Source: Hoskinsella mucinilytica
GTDB taxonomy: Bacteria; Bacillota_I; Bacilli_A; Erysipelotrichales; Erysipelotrichaceae
Direction of reading: 5' to 3'
Length of the DNA: 24,249 nucleotides
NCBI RefSeq assembly: GCF_045223415.1
Contig: NZ_JBEQZJ010000050.1
Location: 1-24,249 of the forward strand
A program made the position numbers and the translations under genes. Below the pieces are notes generated by a model. That model was not told where the DNA came from and ran no database searches. It saw only the letters and a list, made by a program, of their open reading frames with translations. Below are positions 15,676 through 22,093 of the stretch, piece by piece (within the stretch, counting starts at the first letter, position 1; every line of letters begins with the position of its first letter).

Positions 15676-17592
15676 ATGACTTGTAAATACCCACTCTTAT
15701 TTCAACCATTAAAAGTAAATCAAATGATTCTAAAAAACCGTATCATATCTGCACCTTTGGGTAGTTTAACGGATAAATCTATCAGTGGCATTGGTATGAT
15801 CATTCGAGGAACCAGTGGTTGTGTTCCAGATGGAAGATCAAGAATGGCACCAGGTCCTTATTGTTTTGAGGATATGACACAGAGTGCGAAGGTGAGAGAG
15901 CAGGTATCTATCATTCGCCAACGTGGGGCAAAGGCTGAATTTGAGCTATGTCATGTCGGTCAATATGCGAAGGTAAAACCTGGGGATTATGCCATAGGAC
16001 CAATTGGTTTTATCAGAGAAGATGGGACAGAAGTAAGGGCAATGGACGAAACCATGATGAATGAAGTTGCGGATGCTTTTGCAAAGGGAGCGTTGGACGC
16101 AAAGGAATATGGCTTTGATATGGTCATGTTACATTTTGGTCATGGATGGCTTCCTACTCAATTTCTTTCACCTCATTTTAACAAACGTACAGATTCATAT
16201 GGAGGAAGTTTTGAAAATAGAATGAAATTTCCTATGATGATTGTTGAGCGTGTAAGAAAAGCAGTAGGCAAGGAATATCCTATTGATATGAGAATTAGCT
16301 TAGATGAACATATTGCGGATGGAACATCTACCAAAGAAATCATACAATTTATACAAAGCATAGAGCATCTAATTGATATGGTACATGTTTCATGTGGTTT
16401 AGAACGTGAACTTAGTGCTATGAGTAGAATGACAACATCTCCATATTATCCGCATATGATCAATACCGGTCTTTCTAAGATGGTGAAAGAGGCACTGCAT
16501 ATTCCAGTAGCTGTAGTTGGGGCAATTATGACACCGCAAGAGGCAGAATCTATTTTACAGAGAAAAGAAGCAGATGCAGTAGTGATAGGTAGACAGATCA
16601 TTGCCGATCCCTTCTGGACAAGCAAAGTATGGAATGGAGAAGAAGCGGATATCGTACCATGTTTACGTTGTTTGAATTGTTATAACATGTATGCAAGAGA
16701 AAAAAATCAGCATTATGGAATGAAGAGCATAACTTGTTGCTCTGTTAATCCTCGTTATTTACATGAAAATCGTGTACCTGTCGTTCTTCCTAAGGCTCAA
16801 AATAAAAAGTTGATATATGTAATAGGTGGTGGACCTGCTGGATGCAAAGCTGCTTTAACCGCATATGAACGAGGTCATAAAGTCATATTGATGGAAAAGG
16901 AAGCTCATTTAGGTGGGCAGCTGTATTGTAGCGAATTTGATGATTCTAAACTCGATTTAAAGCGTTATAAAGATTATTTGATTTATCAAATCATGAAATC
17001 AGATATCGAGGTGCGTTTGTCCTGTGATGCACAAGATCATCGAGAGGAAATGAAGCATGCAGATACGATCATTGTTGCAGTTGGTGCTCAGCCAATGAAA
17101 CCAAGGATTGAAGGTATTGAACAAAAGCATGTTATGAATGCATTGTACGCTTATGAACATCAAGATGAAATCAAACAACAGGTCGCAATTATCGGAGGGG
17201 GTTCTGTTGGAACAGAATTAGCAAAGCTACTTGTGAAATCTGGTAGACAAGTTTCTTTGGTTGAATGGAGTAGACAACTTTGTTCCAATTTGAATGAGCA
17301 TGTTCGTATGGGGTTATTACAGTGTCTAAAGGAAGCAGGAGATATAACAATTCTCTTGGAAGCGGAATGTAAAAGAATCGATCAACATGCTATTACGGTT
17401 TCTCAACAGGGAAAAGAACAGGTGATAGAGGCAGAAACTGTTATCTATGCTGTTGGAATGAAGGCTCAAAAAGAATTGGCGAATTCCTTTTTCCATCTCA
17501 TACAAGATACCAATATCATTGGGGATGCTAATCGACCAGCTACAGTGGCAGAAGCAACTCATGATGGCTATTATGTTAGCGCTAGTTTATAA
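15676..17592 (+). CDS. NADH:flavin oxidoreductase, 2,4-dienoyl-CoA reductase / enoate reductase type
   Basis: A 638-residue flavin and iron-sulfur reductase like E. coli FadH, clostridial BaiCD/BaiH and gut daidzein or enoate reductases. Residues ~1-320 are the FMN TIM barrel of the old yellow enzyme family (QFLSPHFNKRTDSYGGSFENR). Cys329, Cys332, Cys335 and Cys354 or 355 form the [4Fe-4S] site (CLRCLNC...CCSVNP). Next come an FAD-binding Rossmann fold (VIGGGPAG, ~375-381) and an NAD(P)-binding fold (IIGGGSVG). It moves electrons from NAD(P)H through FAD, cluster and FMN to an activated C=C bond. AGGAGG at 15662-15667 serves ATG 15676, 12 nt after EIIBC. In a PTS operon its substrate is more likely an imported aglycone than a fatty acyl-CoA; this is inference. 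Confidence 0.9.
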   Translation: MTCKYPLLFQPLKVNQMILKNRIISAPLGSLTDKSISGIGMIIRGTSGCVPDGRSRMAPGPYCFEDMTQSAKVREQVSIIRQRGAKAEFELCHVGQYAKVKPGDYAIGPIGFIREDGTEVRAMDETMMNEVADAFAKGALDAKEYGFDMVMLHFGHGWLPTQFLSPHFNKRTDSYGGSFENRMKFPMMIVERVRKAVGKEYPIDMRISLDEHIADGTSTKEIIQFIQSIEHLIDMVHVSCGLERELSAMSRMTTSPYYPHMINTGLSKMVKEALHIPVAVVGAIMTPQEAESILQRKEADAVVIGRQIIADPFWTSKVWNGEEADIVPCLRCLNCYNMYAREKNQHYGMKSITCCSVNPRYLHENRVPVVLPKAQNKKLIYVIGGGPAGCKAALTAYERGHKVILMEKEAHLGGQLYCSEFDDSKLDLKRYKDYLIYQIMKSDIEVRLSCDAQDHREEMKHADTIIVAVGAQPMKPRIEGIEQKHVMNALYAYEHQDEIKQQVAIIGGGSVGTELAKLLVKSGRQVSLVEWSRQLCSNLNEHVRMGLLQCLKEAGDITILLEAECKRIDQHAITVSQQGKEQVIEAETVIYAVGMKAQKELANSFFHLIQDTNIIGDANRPATVAEATHDGYYVSASL

Positions 17593-17641
17593 CTTGTTTA
17601 CTGCAAGCATTAAGATGTGTTTTGTCTAATTTGAATCTATG

Positions 17642-17699
17642 AAAGACCTTAAGGTAGAATGTCTAAACGATGCAATATTCAAATCTTTAAGGTCTTTTT
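17642..17699 (+). terminator. Probable terminator of the beta-glucoside operon
   Basis: AAAGACCTTAAGG (17642-17654) pairs over 13 bp (one G-U) with CTTTAAGGTCTTT (17685-17697), followed by T to 17699. The 30-nt loop is unusually long, yet the stem is strong and correctly placed after the reductase gene. Confidence 0.68.
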
Positions 17700-17735
17700 A
17701 CGAGAATGCTATGATTGATGTTAGGTTAACTTTTT

Positions 17736-18011
17736 ATGTGCTTAATTCAGTCATTAATAAGAGACTATCTTGTTTGTTATCAACAAAGGAATAACTGTAG
17801 CAAGGTAATTGTTGGTAATATAAGAAGAAATCTATTAAGCTTTTTCTCTTGGTTAGAGGAAGAAAATCATAGTTTAAAAAGCCCAGTAAGAAGAATAGAT
17901 AAGACTAAAACAAAGAAAGTTGTAAAAGAAGTGAACAGTGATGAACACTTTGAAATAGGTCGCATTACAAAGTACTATCATTTAAAATTAATAGATTATT
18001 ATTTAGCTTAG
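17736..18011 (+). pseudogene. Tyrosine recombinase/integrase fragment (N-terminal domain only)
   Basis: The 91-codon frame resembles the SAM-like core-binding domain of phage-type integrases: RDYLVCYQQRNNCSKVIVGN, IRRNLLSFFSWLEEEN, LKSPVRRIDKTKTKKVVKEV. The catalytic domain (Arg, His, Arg, His, Tyr) is absent; similarity fades near 17950 and the frame ends at TAG 18009. I see no ribosome site before ATG 17736. It is a remnant, joined directly to the fragment that follows. Confidence 0.65.
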
Positions 18012-18277
18012 GATCACTATAATACGCTAACATACGAAGATGTGTTAGCTGTGAAAGAAGATGTAGTCTCATATATATTACCTGATAATGATGAAATTAA
18101 GGCTTTAAGATTTGATGCGTTACTGTATGGAATAGAATTAGCCTACATAACAAGAAAAAATATAAAAGGACAAGAAAAGACTTAATAAAGCAGGTCGAAG
18201 CAGTATCAATTGTTGCCGATATTGCTAATATTCAAATGCAGTTTGAACTAATTATTCTTACAAGTAACAGATTATAA
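18012..18277 (+). pseudogene. Frameshifted C-terminal fragment resembling a type I restriction-type DEAD helicase (HsdR-like)
   Basis: Directly after TAG 18009-18011 the same frame reads a segment with ALRFDALLYGIELAYITRKN, ending at a stop near 18183. A shift of one frame at about 18175-18180 continues as DLIKQVEAVSIVADIANIQM to TAA 18275-18277. The pair resembles a C-terminal RFDxLMYGIELAYL...DLxKKVxxxAxxANIP pattern I associate with restriction-type DEAD/DEAH helicases. The restored continuity across the frameshift is the main evidence for a decayed gene. The family assignment is from memory and is moderate. Confidence 0.5.
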
Positions 18278-18314
18278 AATATAGCTAAAAATACATAAAA
18301 TACCAAAACCACTC

Positions 18315-18343
18315 TTGCAATCAGAAATGTAAAGTGGTACCAT
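18315..18343 (+). promoter_or_regulatory. Probable promoter of the thiamin operon
   Basis: TTGCAA (18315-18320) and TACCAT (18338-18343) with a 17-nt spacer predict a start near 18350, immediately before the TPP aptamer. A perfect ACCACT/AGTGGT inverted repeat flanks it (ACCACT 18308-18313, AGTGGT 18333-18338). Confidence 0.5.
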
Positions 18344-18351
18344 TACTACTG

Positions 18352-18442
18352 TAATAAAAGGGGAGCCGATTGTGCTGAGAGGAAACGAGAAAGTTTCGAC
18401 CCTGTGAACCTGATACGGGTAATGCCGACGTAGGGAGTATGA
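18352..18442 (+). ncRNA. TPP riboswitch (THI element)
   Basis: Canonical thiamin pyrophosphate aptamer. GGGGAGCC (18360-18367) precedes the pyrimidine-binding CTGAGA (18375-18380), a variable hairpin GAAAC/GTTTC, and the pyrophosphate half GAACCTGAT (18406-18414), TAATGCC (18420-18426) and CGTAGGGA (18429-18436). With the terminator at 18459 it is expected to stop transcription of thiW-thiM-thiE when TPP is abundant. Confidence 0.95.
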
Positions 18443-18458
18443 TTGGAAGTTATTCTGA

Positions 18459-18488
18459 AGATATATCCTTGCGATATATCTCTTTTTT
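18459..18488 (+). terminator. Terminator of the TPP riboswitch
   Basis: AGATATATC (18459-18467) and GATATATCT (18473-18481) form a perfect 9-bp stem over a 5-nt loop, followed by C and six T (18483-18488). It is the expression platform of the TPP aptamer, upstream of the second RNA element. Confidence 0.85.
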
Positions 18489-18508
18489 ATTACTGCTAGC
18501 GGAAGGGG

Positions 18509-18625
18509 AGCGCCTTACGTGAAAAGAACATCAGCGAGGGAGCCTGCAAACAGGCTGAGAGGAAACTGTTATCGTTTCGACCGTACCATATCTGGAAAGG
18601 AAACCAGTAAAAGGCGCTGATTTTT
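18509..18625 (+). ncRNA. Second structured RNA: TPP-like variant, candidate HMP-PP (thiS motif) riboswitch embedded in a terminator
   Basis: The region 18554-18582 repeats the first aptamer's core: GCTGAGAGGAAAC, a 7-nt loop, GTTTCGACC. It is preceded by a perfect hairpin AGCCTG-CAAA-CAGGCT (18541-18556). The other half differs: CTGG-AAAGGAAA-CCAG (18592-18607) replaces the TPP CTGG-nTAATn-CCAG, and GCGnAGGGA is absent. The element is enclosed by ATCAGCG (18530-18536) pairing with CGCTGAT (18615-18621), then T to 18625, a terminator with the aptamer inside. AGCGCCTT (18509-18516) can instead pair with AAGGCGCT (18611-18618), competing for the same 3' strand. The thiazole-branch genes downstream fit an HMP-PP sensor. 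Class assignment is inference; the presence of a structured switch is well supported. Confidence 0.65.
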
Positions 18626-18679
18626 ATTATGATCCTTTTATTTGTTTCTATCCAGACAGCAAATAGGAGGGTGTTTTTT

Positions 18680-19249
18680 ATGAGTCAGCAAAATCAAATT
18701 TTCAAAAGTGTATTTTTCGCTATGATGGTGGCAATTGGTGTCGTTATTTCACCAATTCTTCGTGTAGAAGGAATGTGTCCAATGGCACATTTGATCAATA
18801 TCACTATGGCGGTTTTAATGGGACCATGGTGGTCCTTAGGCTGTGCAGTAACGATTGGAATCATTCGTATGGCATTGATGGGGATTCCGCCATTAGCATT
18901 GACTGGGGCAGTGTTTGGAGCTGCTTTGTCAGGTATCTTATATCGAGTTAGCAAGGGAAAAATATGGGCAGCAGTATTGGGAGAAATCATCGGTACAGGT
19001 ATCATCGGGGCTATGGTATCCTATCCTGTTATGGAGTTTTTATGGGGTAAAAATGGATTGACTTGGATGTTCTATGTACCTAGCTTTTTGATGGGAACAT
19101 TCATCGGTGGTAGCATTGCCTTTGTCTTCCTATTGAAGCTACAACATAATGGAATGCTAGTGAAGATGCAAACAAAGCTTGGAGGTAGAAGCTATGATGA
19201 AGTACGAGGAGTTATGGAACAGCAGAAAGAAACTGTTGTGGAAGCATGA
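18680..19249 (+). CDS. thiW: ThiW, ECF transporter S component for thiazole (hydroxyethylthiazole)
   Basis: Integral membrane substrate-binding subunit of an energy-coupling-factor transporter, 189 residues with 5-6 hydrophobic segments. Typical ThiW features are the early VVISPILRVEGMCPMAHLIN and the AxxxG-rich helices (ALTGAVFGAALSGI). ThiW is the predicted thiazole (HET) uptake component linked to thiM. The ATPase and T subunits are not in this window and are presumably shared. AGGAGG at 18665-18670, 9 nt from ATG 18680, decides the start; an upstream ATG at 18629 lacks a site. The 3' end overlaps thiM by 56 nt. Confidence 0.9.
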   Translation: MSQQNQIFKSVFFAMMVAIGVVISPILRVEGMCPMAHLINITMAVLMGPWWSLGCAVTIGIIRMALMGIPPLALTGAVFGAALSGILYRVSKGKIWAAVLGEIIGTGIIGAMVSYPVMEFLWGKNGLTWMFYVPSFLMGTFIGGSIAFVFLLKLQHNGMLVKMQTKLGGRSYDEVRGVMEQQKETVVEA

Positions 19250-20012
19250 TCTGATTCATTGTATCACCAATCCGATTTCCATGAATGATTGTGCCAATGC
19301 AGTGCTTGCTTTAGGGGCGAAACCGATTATGGCACAGCATCCTGATGAAGTAGAAGAAATCACGAAACAAAGTAAGGCATTGGCACTAAATTTAGGTAAT
19401 TTTGATGATATCAGAAAAGTAGCGATGTGGCGATCTCTTTCTATCGCAAAAACACATCAAATTCCGGTTATTCTCGATCTTGTGGGAGTTGGATGTAGTA
19501 GTCTTCGTTTGTCCTACGCCAAAAAGATGATAGCGGAGTGTTGTCCAAATGTCATAAAAGGCAATCTTTCGGAGATACGGGCAATTGCAGGGAAAACCAG
19601 TCATGCGAAGGGTATTGATGTTGGTATAGCGGATATTGAAAGTGAACTAAAAAGTGCGACATGGATCAAGGCGTTTGCCAAACAGCATCATTGTGTGGTT
19701 CTTTGCAGTGGAAAACATGATATCATCAGTGATGGTGATAGAACCCATGTTGTGGAAAACGGTTGTGAGATGATGACATTATGTACCGGTACAGGCTGTA
19801 TGCTGAATGTAATTACCGCAAGTTTTTTATCGGTATTGCCATCATTAGAAGCTAGTGTCATGGCATGTAGTTATTTCGGAGTTGTGGCACAACAATGTCA
19901 TGTACATGCAAAGGCACCGGGGAGCTTTCATTATCAATTATTTGACTGGCTTTATTCATTAAGTGAACAGGATTTCATGGAACATGCAAAGATAAGCGAG
20001 GTAACCGTATGA
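19194..20012 (+). CDS. thiM: Hydroxyethylthiazole kinase
   Basis: ThiM phosphorylates 4-methyl-5-(2-hydroxyethyl)thiazole to HET-P with ATP, the salvage route to the thiazole half of thiamin. It has 272 residues, the usual length, of the ribokinase-like fold. Motifs seen: N-terminal HCITNPISMNDCANAVLALGAKPIM (quoted in parts: HCITNPISMNDCAN, LALGAKPIM), VIKGNLSEI, and the catalytic GTGCM with Cys202. GGAGGT at 19181-19186 sets ATG 19194; it lies inside thiW. Its stop overlaps the thiE start as ATGA, giving tight coupling. The substrate is probably supplied by ThiW. Confidence 0.95.
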   Translation: MMKYEELWNSRKKLLWKHDLIHCITNPISMNDCANAVLALGAKPIMAQHPDEVEEITKQSKALALNLGNFDDIRKVAMWRSLSIAKTHQIPVILDLVGVGCSSLRLSYAKKMIAECCPNVIKGNLSEIRAIAGKTSHAKGIDVGIADIESELKSATWIKAFAKQHHCVVLCSGKHDIISDGDRTHVVENGCEMMTLCTGTGCMLNVITASFLSVLPSLEASVMACSYFGVVAQQCHVHAKAPGSFHYQLFDWLYSLSEQDFMEHAKISEVTV

Positions 20013-20644
20013 AAACATTAGATTTAACGTTATACTTGGTCACAGATTCCTCTGATATGAGTGAAGAAGAATTCCTTTGGAAAGTAGAAGAAGCTTGTAA
20101 GGGTGGTGTTACGTTACTTCAACTTCGTGAAAAAAACAAATCAACAAGAGACTATATTGATTTGGCATTTAAAGTAAAAGCAATCACAGATCGATATGAT
20201 TTACCACTATTGATTGATGATCGATTAGATGTGGCATTGGCAGTAGATGCAGACGGAGTTCATGTAGGCGCTGAGGATATGCCAGTAGCTATGGCAAGAA
20301 AACTACTTGGTCCCAATAAAATAGTAGGTGCTACTGCGAAAACCGTGGCTGTTGCTCAACAAGCAGAAAAAGATGGTGCAAATTATCTTGGTGTAGGCGC
20401 AATTTATCCGACAACTACTAAGGTAAAAACGATCATCACTAAGGTAGAGACTTTACAAGATATCTGTAAGCATGTCGATATACCGGTTGGTGCAATTGGT
20501 GGCTTGAATGTAGAGAATTGTGACATTTTAAAAGGAACAGATATCGATGGGATATGCGTGGTTTCTGCAATAATGAAACAAAACGATTGTCATAAAGCCG
20601 CAGCTCAACTAAAAGAAAAAATACAATCGATATTGAAAAAATAA
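20009..20644 (+). CDS. thiE: Thiamine phosphate synthase
   Basis: ThiE joins HMP-PP with HET-P to give thiamin phosphate and pyrophosphate. It is a TIM barrel of 211 residues, the usual length. Motifs: LLQLREK (HMP-PP binding), IDDRLDVALAVDADGVHVG with the pyrophosphate/Mg-binding region (commonly NDR, here DDR), GVGAIYPTTTK and VGAIGGLN. No thiD (HMP kinase) lies in the operon, so HMP-PP has to come from a locus elsewhere, which fits control of this operon by HMP-PP supply. Confidence 0.95.
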   Translation: MKTLDLTLYLVTDSSDMSEEEFLWKVEEACKGGVTLLQLREKNKSTRDYIDLAFKVKAITDRYDLPLLIDDRLDVALAVDADGVHVGAEDMPVAMARKLLGPNKIVGATAKTVAVAQQAEKDGANYLGVGAIYPTTTKVKTIITKVETLQDICKHVDIPVGAIGGLNVENCDILKGTDIDGICVVSAIMKQNDCHKAAAQLKEKIQSILKK

Positions 20645-20647
20645 AGA

Positions 20648-20688
20648 AAATACAGGTGCTGATAATAGGTACCTGTATTTATTTTATT
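20648..20688 (+). terminator. Bidirectional terminator between thiE and the XRE regulator
   Basis: AAATACAGGT (20648-20657) and ACCTGTATTT (20671-20680) form a perfect 10-bp stem with a 13-nt loop; A- and T-rich flanks on both sides let it serve the convergent genes. It overlaps the last bases of the minus-strand gene. Confidence 0.8.
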
Positions 20689-21740
20689 GCTGTATGAAAT
20701 GTATGTATGAGCTGTTCATAATCAGGATGCTCTTTGATAAAATCATATTCATGTTGATCTGGATCCTCTAGATCTTGTAGCATTGCCGGAAGTGTCATTT
20801 CTGTGATACGAGAAGATTGAGGATTTTGCTTGATATGTTGAAATAAGGTGGATTCTGATAGCTTCCATTCATCTTGCATTGCATGAATCATCTGCATTAA
20901 AATTTGGATACATTCTGTTGCATTTTTACGCAAAAGGGAAAGTCGAAAATCTGCGATATAAGATTGATAATTCCAAAATTCCATTTGTTTAGATAATTGA
21001 CGATACAAAGTTGCAATGTGATCTGCATCCTGTGCTCTATTCTCGCTTTCTGCGATGAGCATCAAGTCCTCTAGCGTTGAGAAAACGCTATTCATATCTT
21101 TCAACAATTTCTGTTCCAGTATTTGTGCAGCATCTTCTAACTGATCTTGTTTTATGAAAATTTGTGCCTGTGTACGAATCTTATCATAATGCGGTTCTTC
21201 AGGTAAGGTTTCCACAAGCTCATTGGCTTGTTTCAGTTCATTGTTTAGCATATGTTTTAAAACTAACATATAAGTTGCTTGATATTTGATTTCTAAATTT
21301 TCACTTTTCCTGCATCGTTGATAAATTTGTTCAATATCATTTATCATTTCCTTTGTGCTATGTGCCATATCCCAGGAAATCAAGCCATCCAAGAGTGTTG
21401 CTGTTTGAAACAGCAGAGCATCACAGGTTGGATATTCATGAATTTTTGTAAGTGCCATATTAAAGGCATGCTGGATACCATTTGTTTGTGTGTCTAAGAT
21501 CAATTGATTGAGAAATGTTTGAATTTCTTGTTTACTGAGATCCTCTTGAAAAGACAATAAGGTATTCAAATCAGTATCTAACAAACGAGCCAATGCAGGT
21601 AACATGGTGATATCTGGATAAGTGATACCTTTTTCCCACTTATTGACTGCAGGTGTTGTGACGCCTAAATAAGATGCTAATTGTTGTTGTGTAAGGTGTT
21701 TAGAAAGACGTTGCTTTCGTATGATTTCATTTATTTTCAT
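20679..21740 (-). CDS. XRE-family transcriptional regulator with helical C-terminal domain
   Basis: Protein of 353 residues. Residues ~5-58 are a lambda-repressor-like HTH_3 (LTQQQLASYLGVTTPAVNKW, YPDITMLPALARLLDTDLNTLL). The remaining ~290 residues are helical and look TPR-like (repeated pairs such as IKYQATYMLVLKHMLNNELK and IRTQAQIFIKQDQLEDAA), typical of regulators that sense a peptide or partner. A good AGGAGG ribosome site lies upstream on the minus strand. A perfect palindrome spans its predicted -10, suggesting autoregulation. Target genes are unknown; the nearest divergent gene is the small ORF and the DEAD-box helicase. Confidence 0.85.
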   Translation of the reverse strand: MKINEIIRKQRLSKHLTQQQLASYLGVTTPAVNKWEKGITYPDITMLPALARLLDTDLNTLLSFQEDLSKQEIQTFLNQLILDTQTNGIQHAFNMALTKIHEYPTCDALLFQTATLLDGLISWDMAHSTKEMINDIEQIYQRCRKSENLEIKYQATYMLVLKHMLNNELKQANELVETLPEEPHYDKIRTQAQIFIKQDQLEDAAQILEQKLLKDMNSVFSTLEDLMLIAESENRAQDADHIATLYRQLSKQMEFWNYQSYIADFRLSLLRKNATECIQILMQMIHAMQDEWKLSESTLFQHIKQNPQSSRITEMTLPAMLQDLEDPDQHEYDFIKEHPDYEQLIHTFHTAIK

Positions 21741-21753
21741 AAAACCCTCCTGT

Positions 21754-21792
21754 CTTTGTTATCATTGTAACAAAGCCTCGGTAAGGAAACAA
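21754..21792 (-). promoter_or_regulatory. Promoter and palindromic operator of the XRE regulator
   Basis: On the minus strand TTGTTT (21787-21792) and TACAAT (21764-21769) are 17 nt apart. A perfect 8-bp inverted repeat CTTTGTTA (21754-21761) / TAACAAAG (21768-21775) with a 6-nt spacer covers the -10 and start region, where a bound regulator would repress its own gene. Confidence 0.6.
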
Positions 21793-21851
21793 TTGAGTTC
21801 TTGTTTATTTTTAAGCAAATAAATTAACCATAGGTATAAAAGATAGGGGAT

Positions 21852-21935
21852 TCATTCATTAGAAAAAGTGGATTCTTCACAGCCAAAGAATAAAATACAA
21901 AATAATGCGCCAATGACATTTAATGCCTTTTTCAT
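21852..21935 (-). CDS. Tiny lipoprotein-like peptide, 27 residues
   Basis: The minus-strand ORF starts with ATG preceded by a perfect AGGAGGT ribosome site and a TATAAT (21964-21969 on the plus strand as ATTATA). The product has a basic start (MKKALN), a hydrophobic stretch and a lipobox-like FCILFFGC followed by EES, as in small entericidin-like lipoproteins, and ends five residues after that. It may be a genuine small secreted peptide or the 5' remnant of a larger lipoprotein gene. The codons after the stop show no clear continuation. Confidence 0.5.
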   Translation of the reverse strand: MKKALNVIGALFCILFFGCEESTFSNE

Positions 21936-22038
21936 GATGATGACCTCCTTTTTTCTACTTTCATTATAATAGAAAGAACCTAAAGTTGTCCTGTGAATAC
22001 GATGACATTTCACTTACACTTTTGTAAGATACGAAATC

Positions 22039-22069
22039 TTGTGCAATTTAAACCACATTCCTGTATAAT
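22039..22069 (+). promoter_or_regulatory. Promoter of the DEAD-box helicase gene
   Basis: Perfect TATAAT at 22064-22069; the best -35 is TTGTGC at 22039-22044 with a rather long 19-nt spacer. The predicted start leaves a leader of about 20 nt. Small inverted repeats (CTTAC/GTAAG at 22013-22028 and AAGAT/ATCTT around 22026-22040) lie just upstream. Confidence 0.5.
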
Positions 22070-22093
22070 AAAGAAGGAAATGAGAGTGAAGTT

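Noticed and set aside
18541..18625. Second RNA element as a plain duplicate TPP riboswitch
   Set aside because: The TAAT loop and GCGnAGGGA required for pyrophosphate recognition are absent, so an unmodified TPP aptamer is not supported; the variant reading was kept instead.
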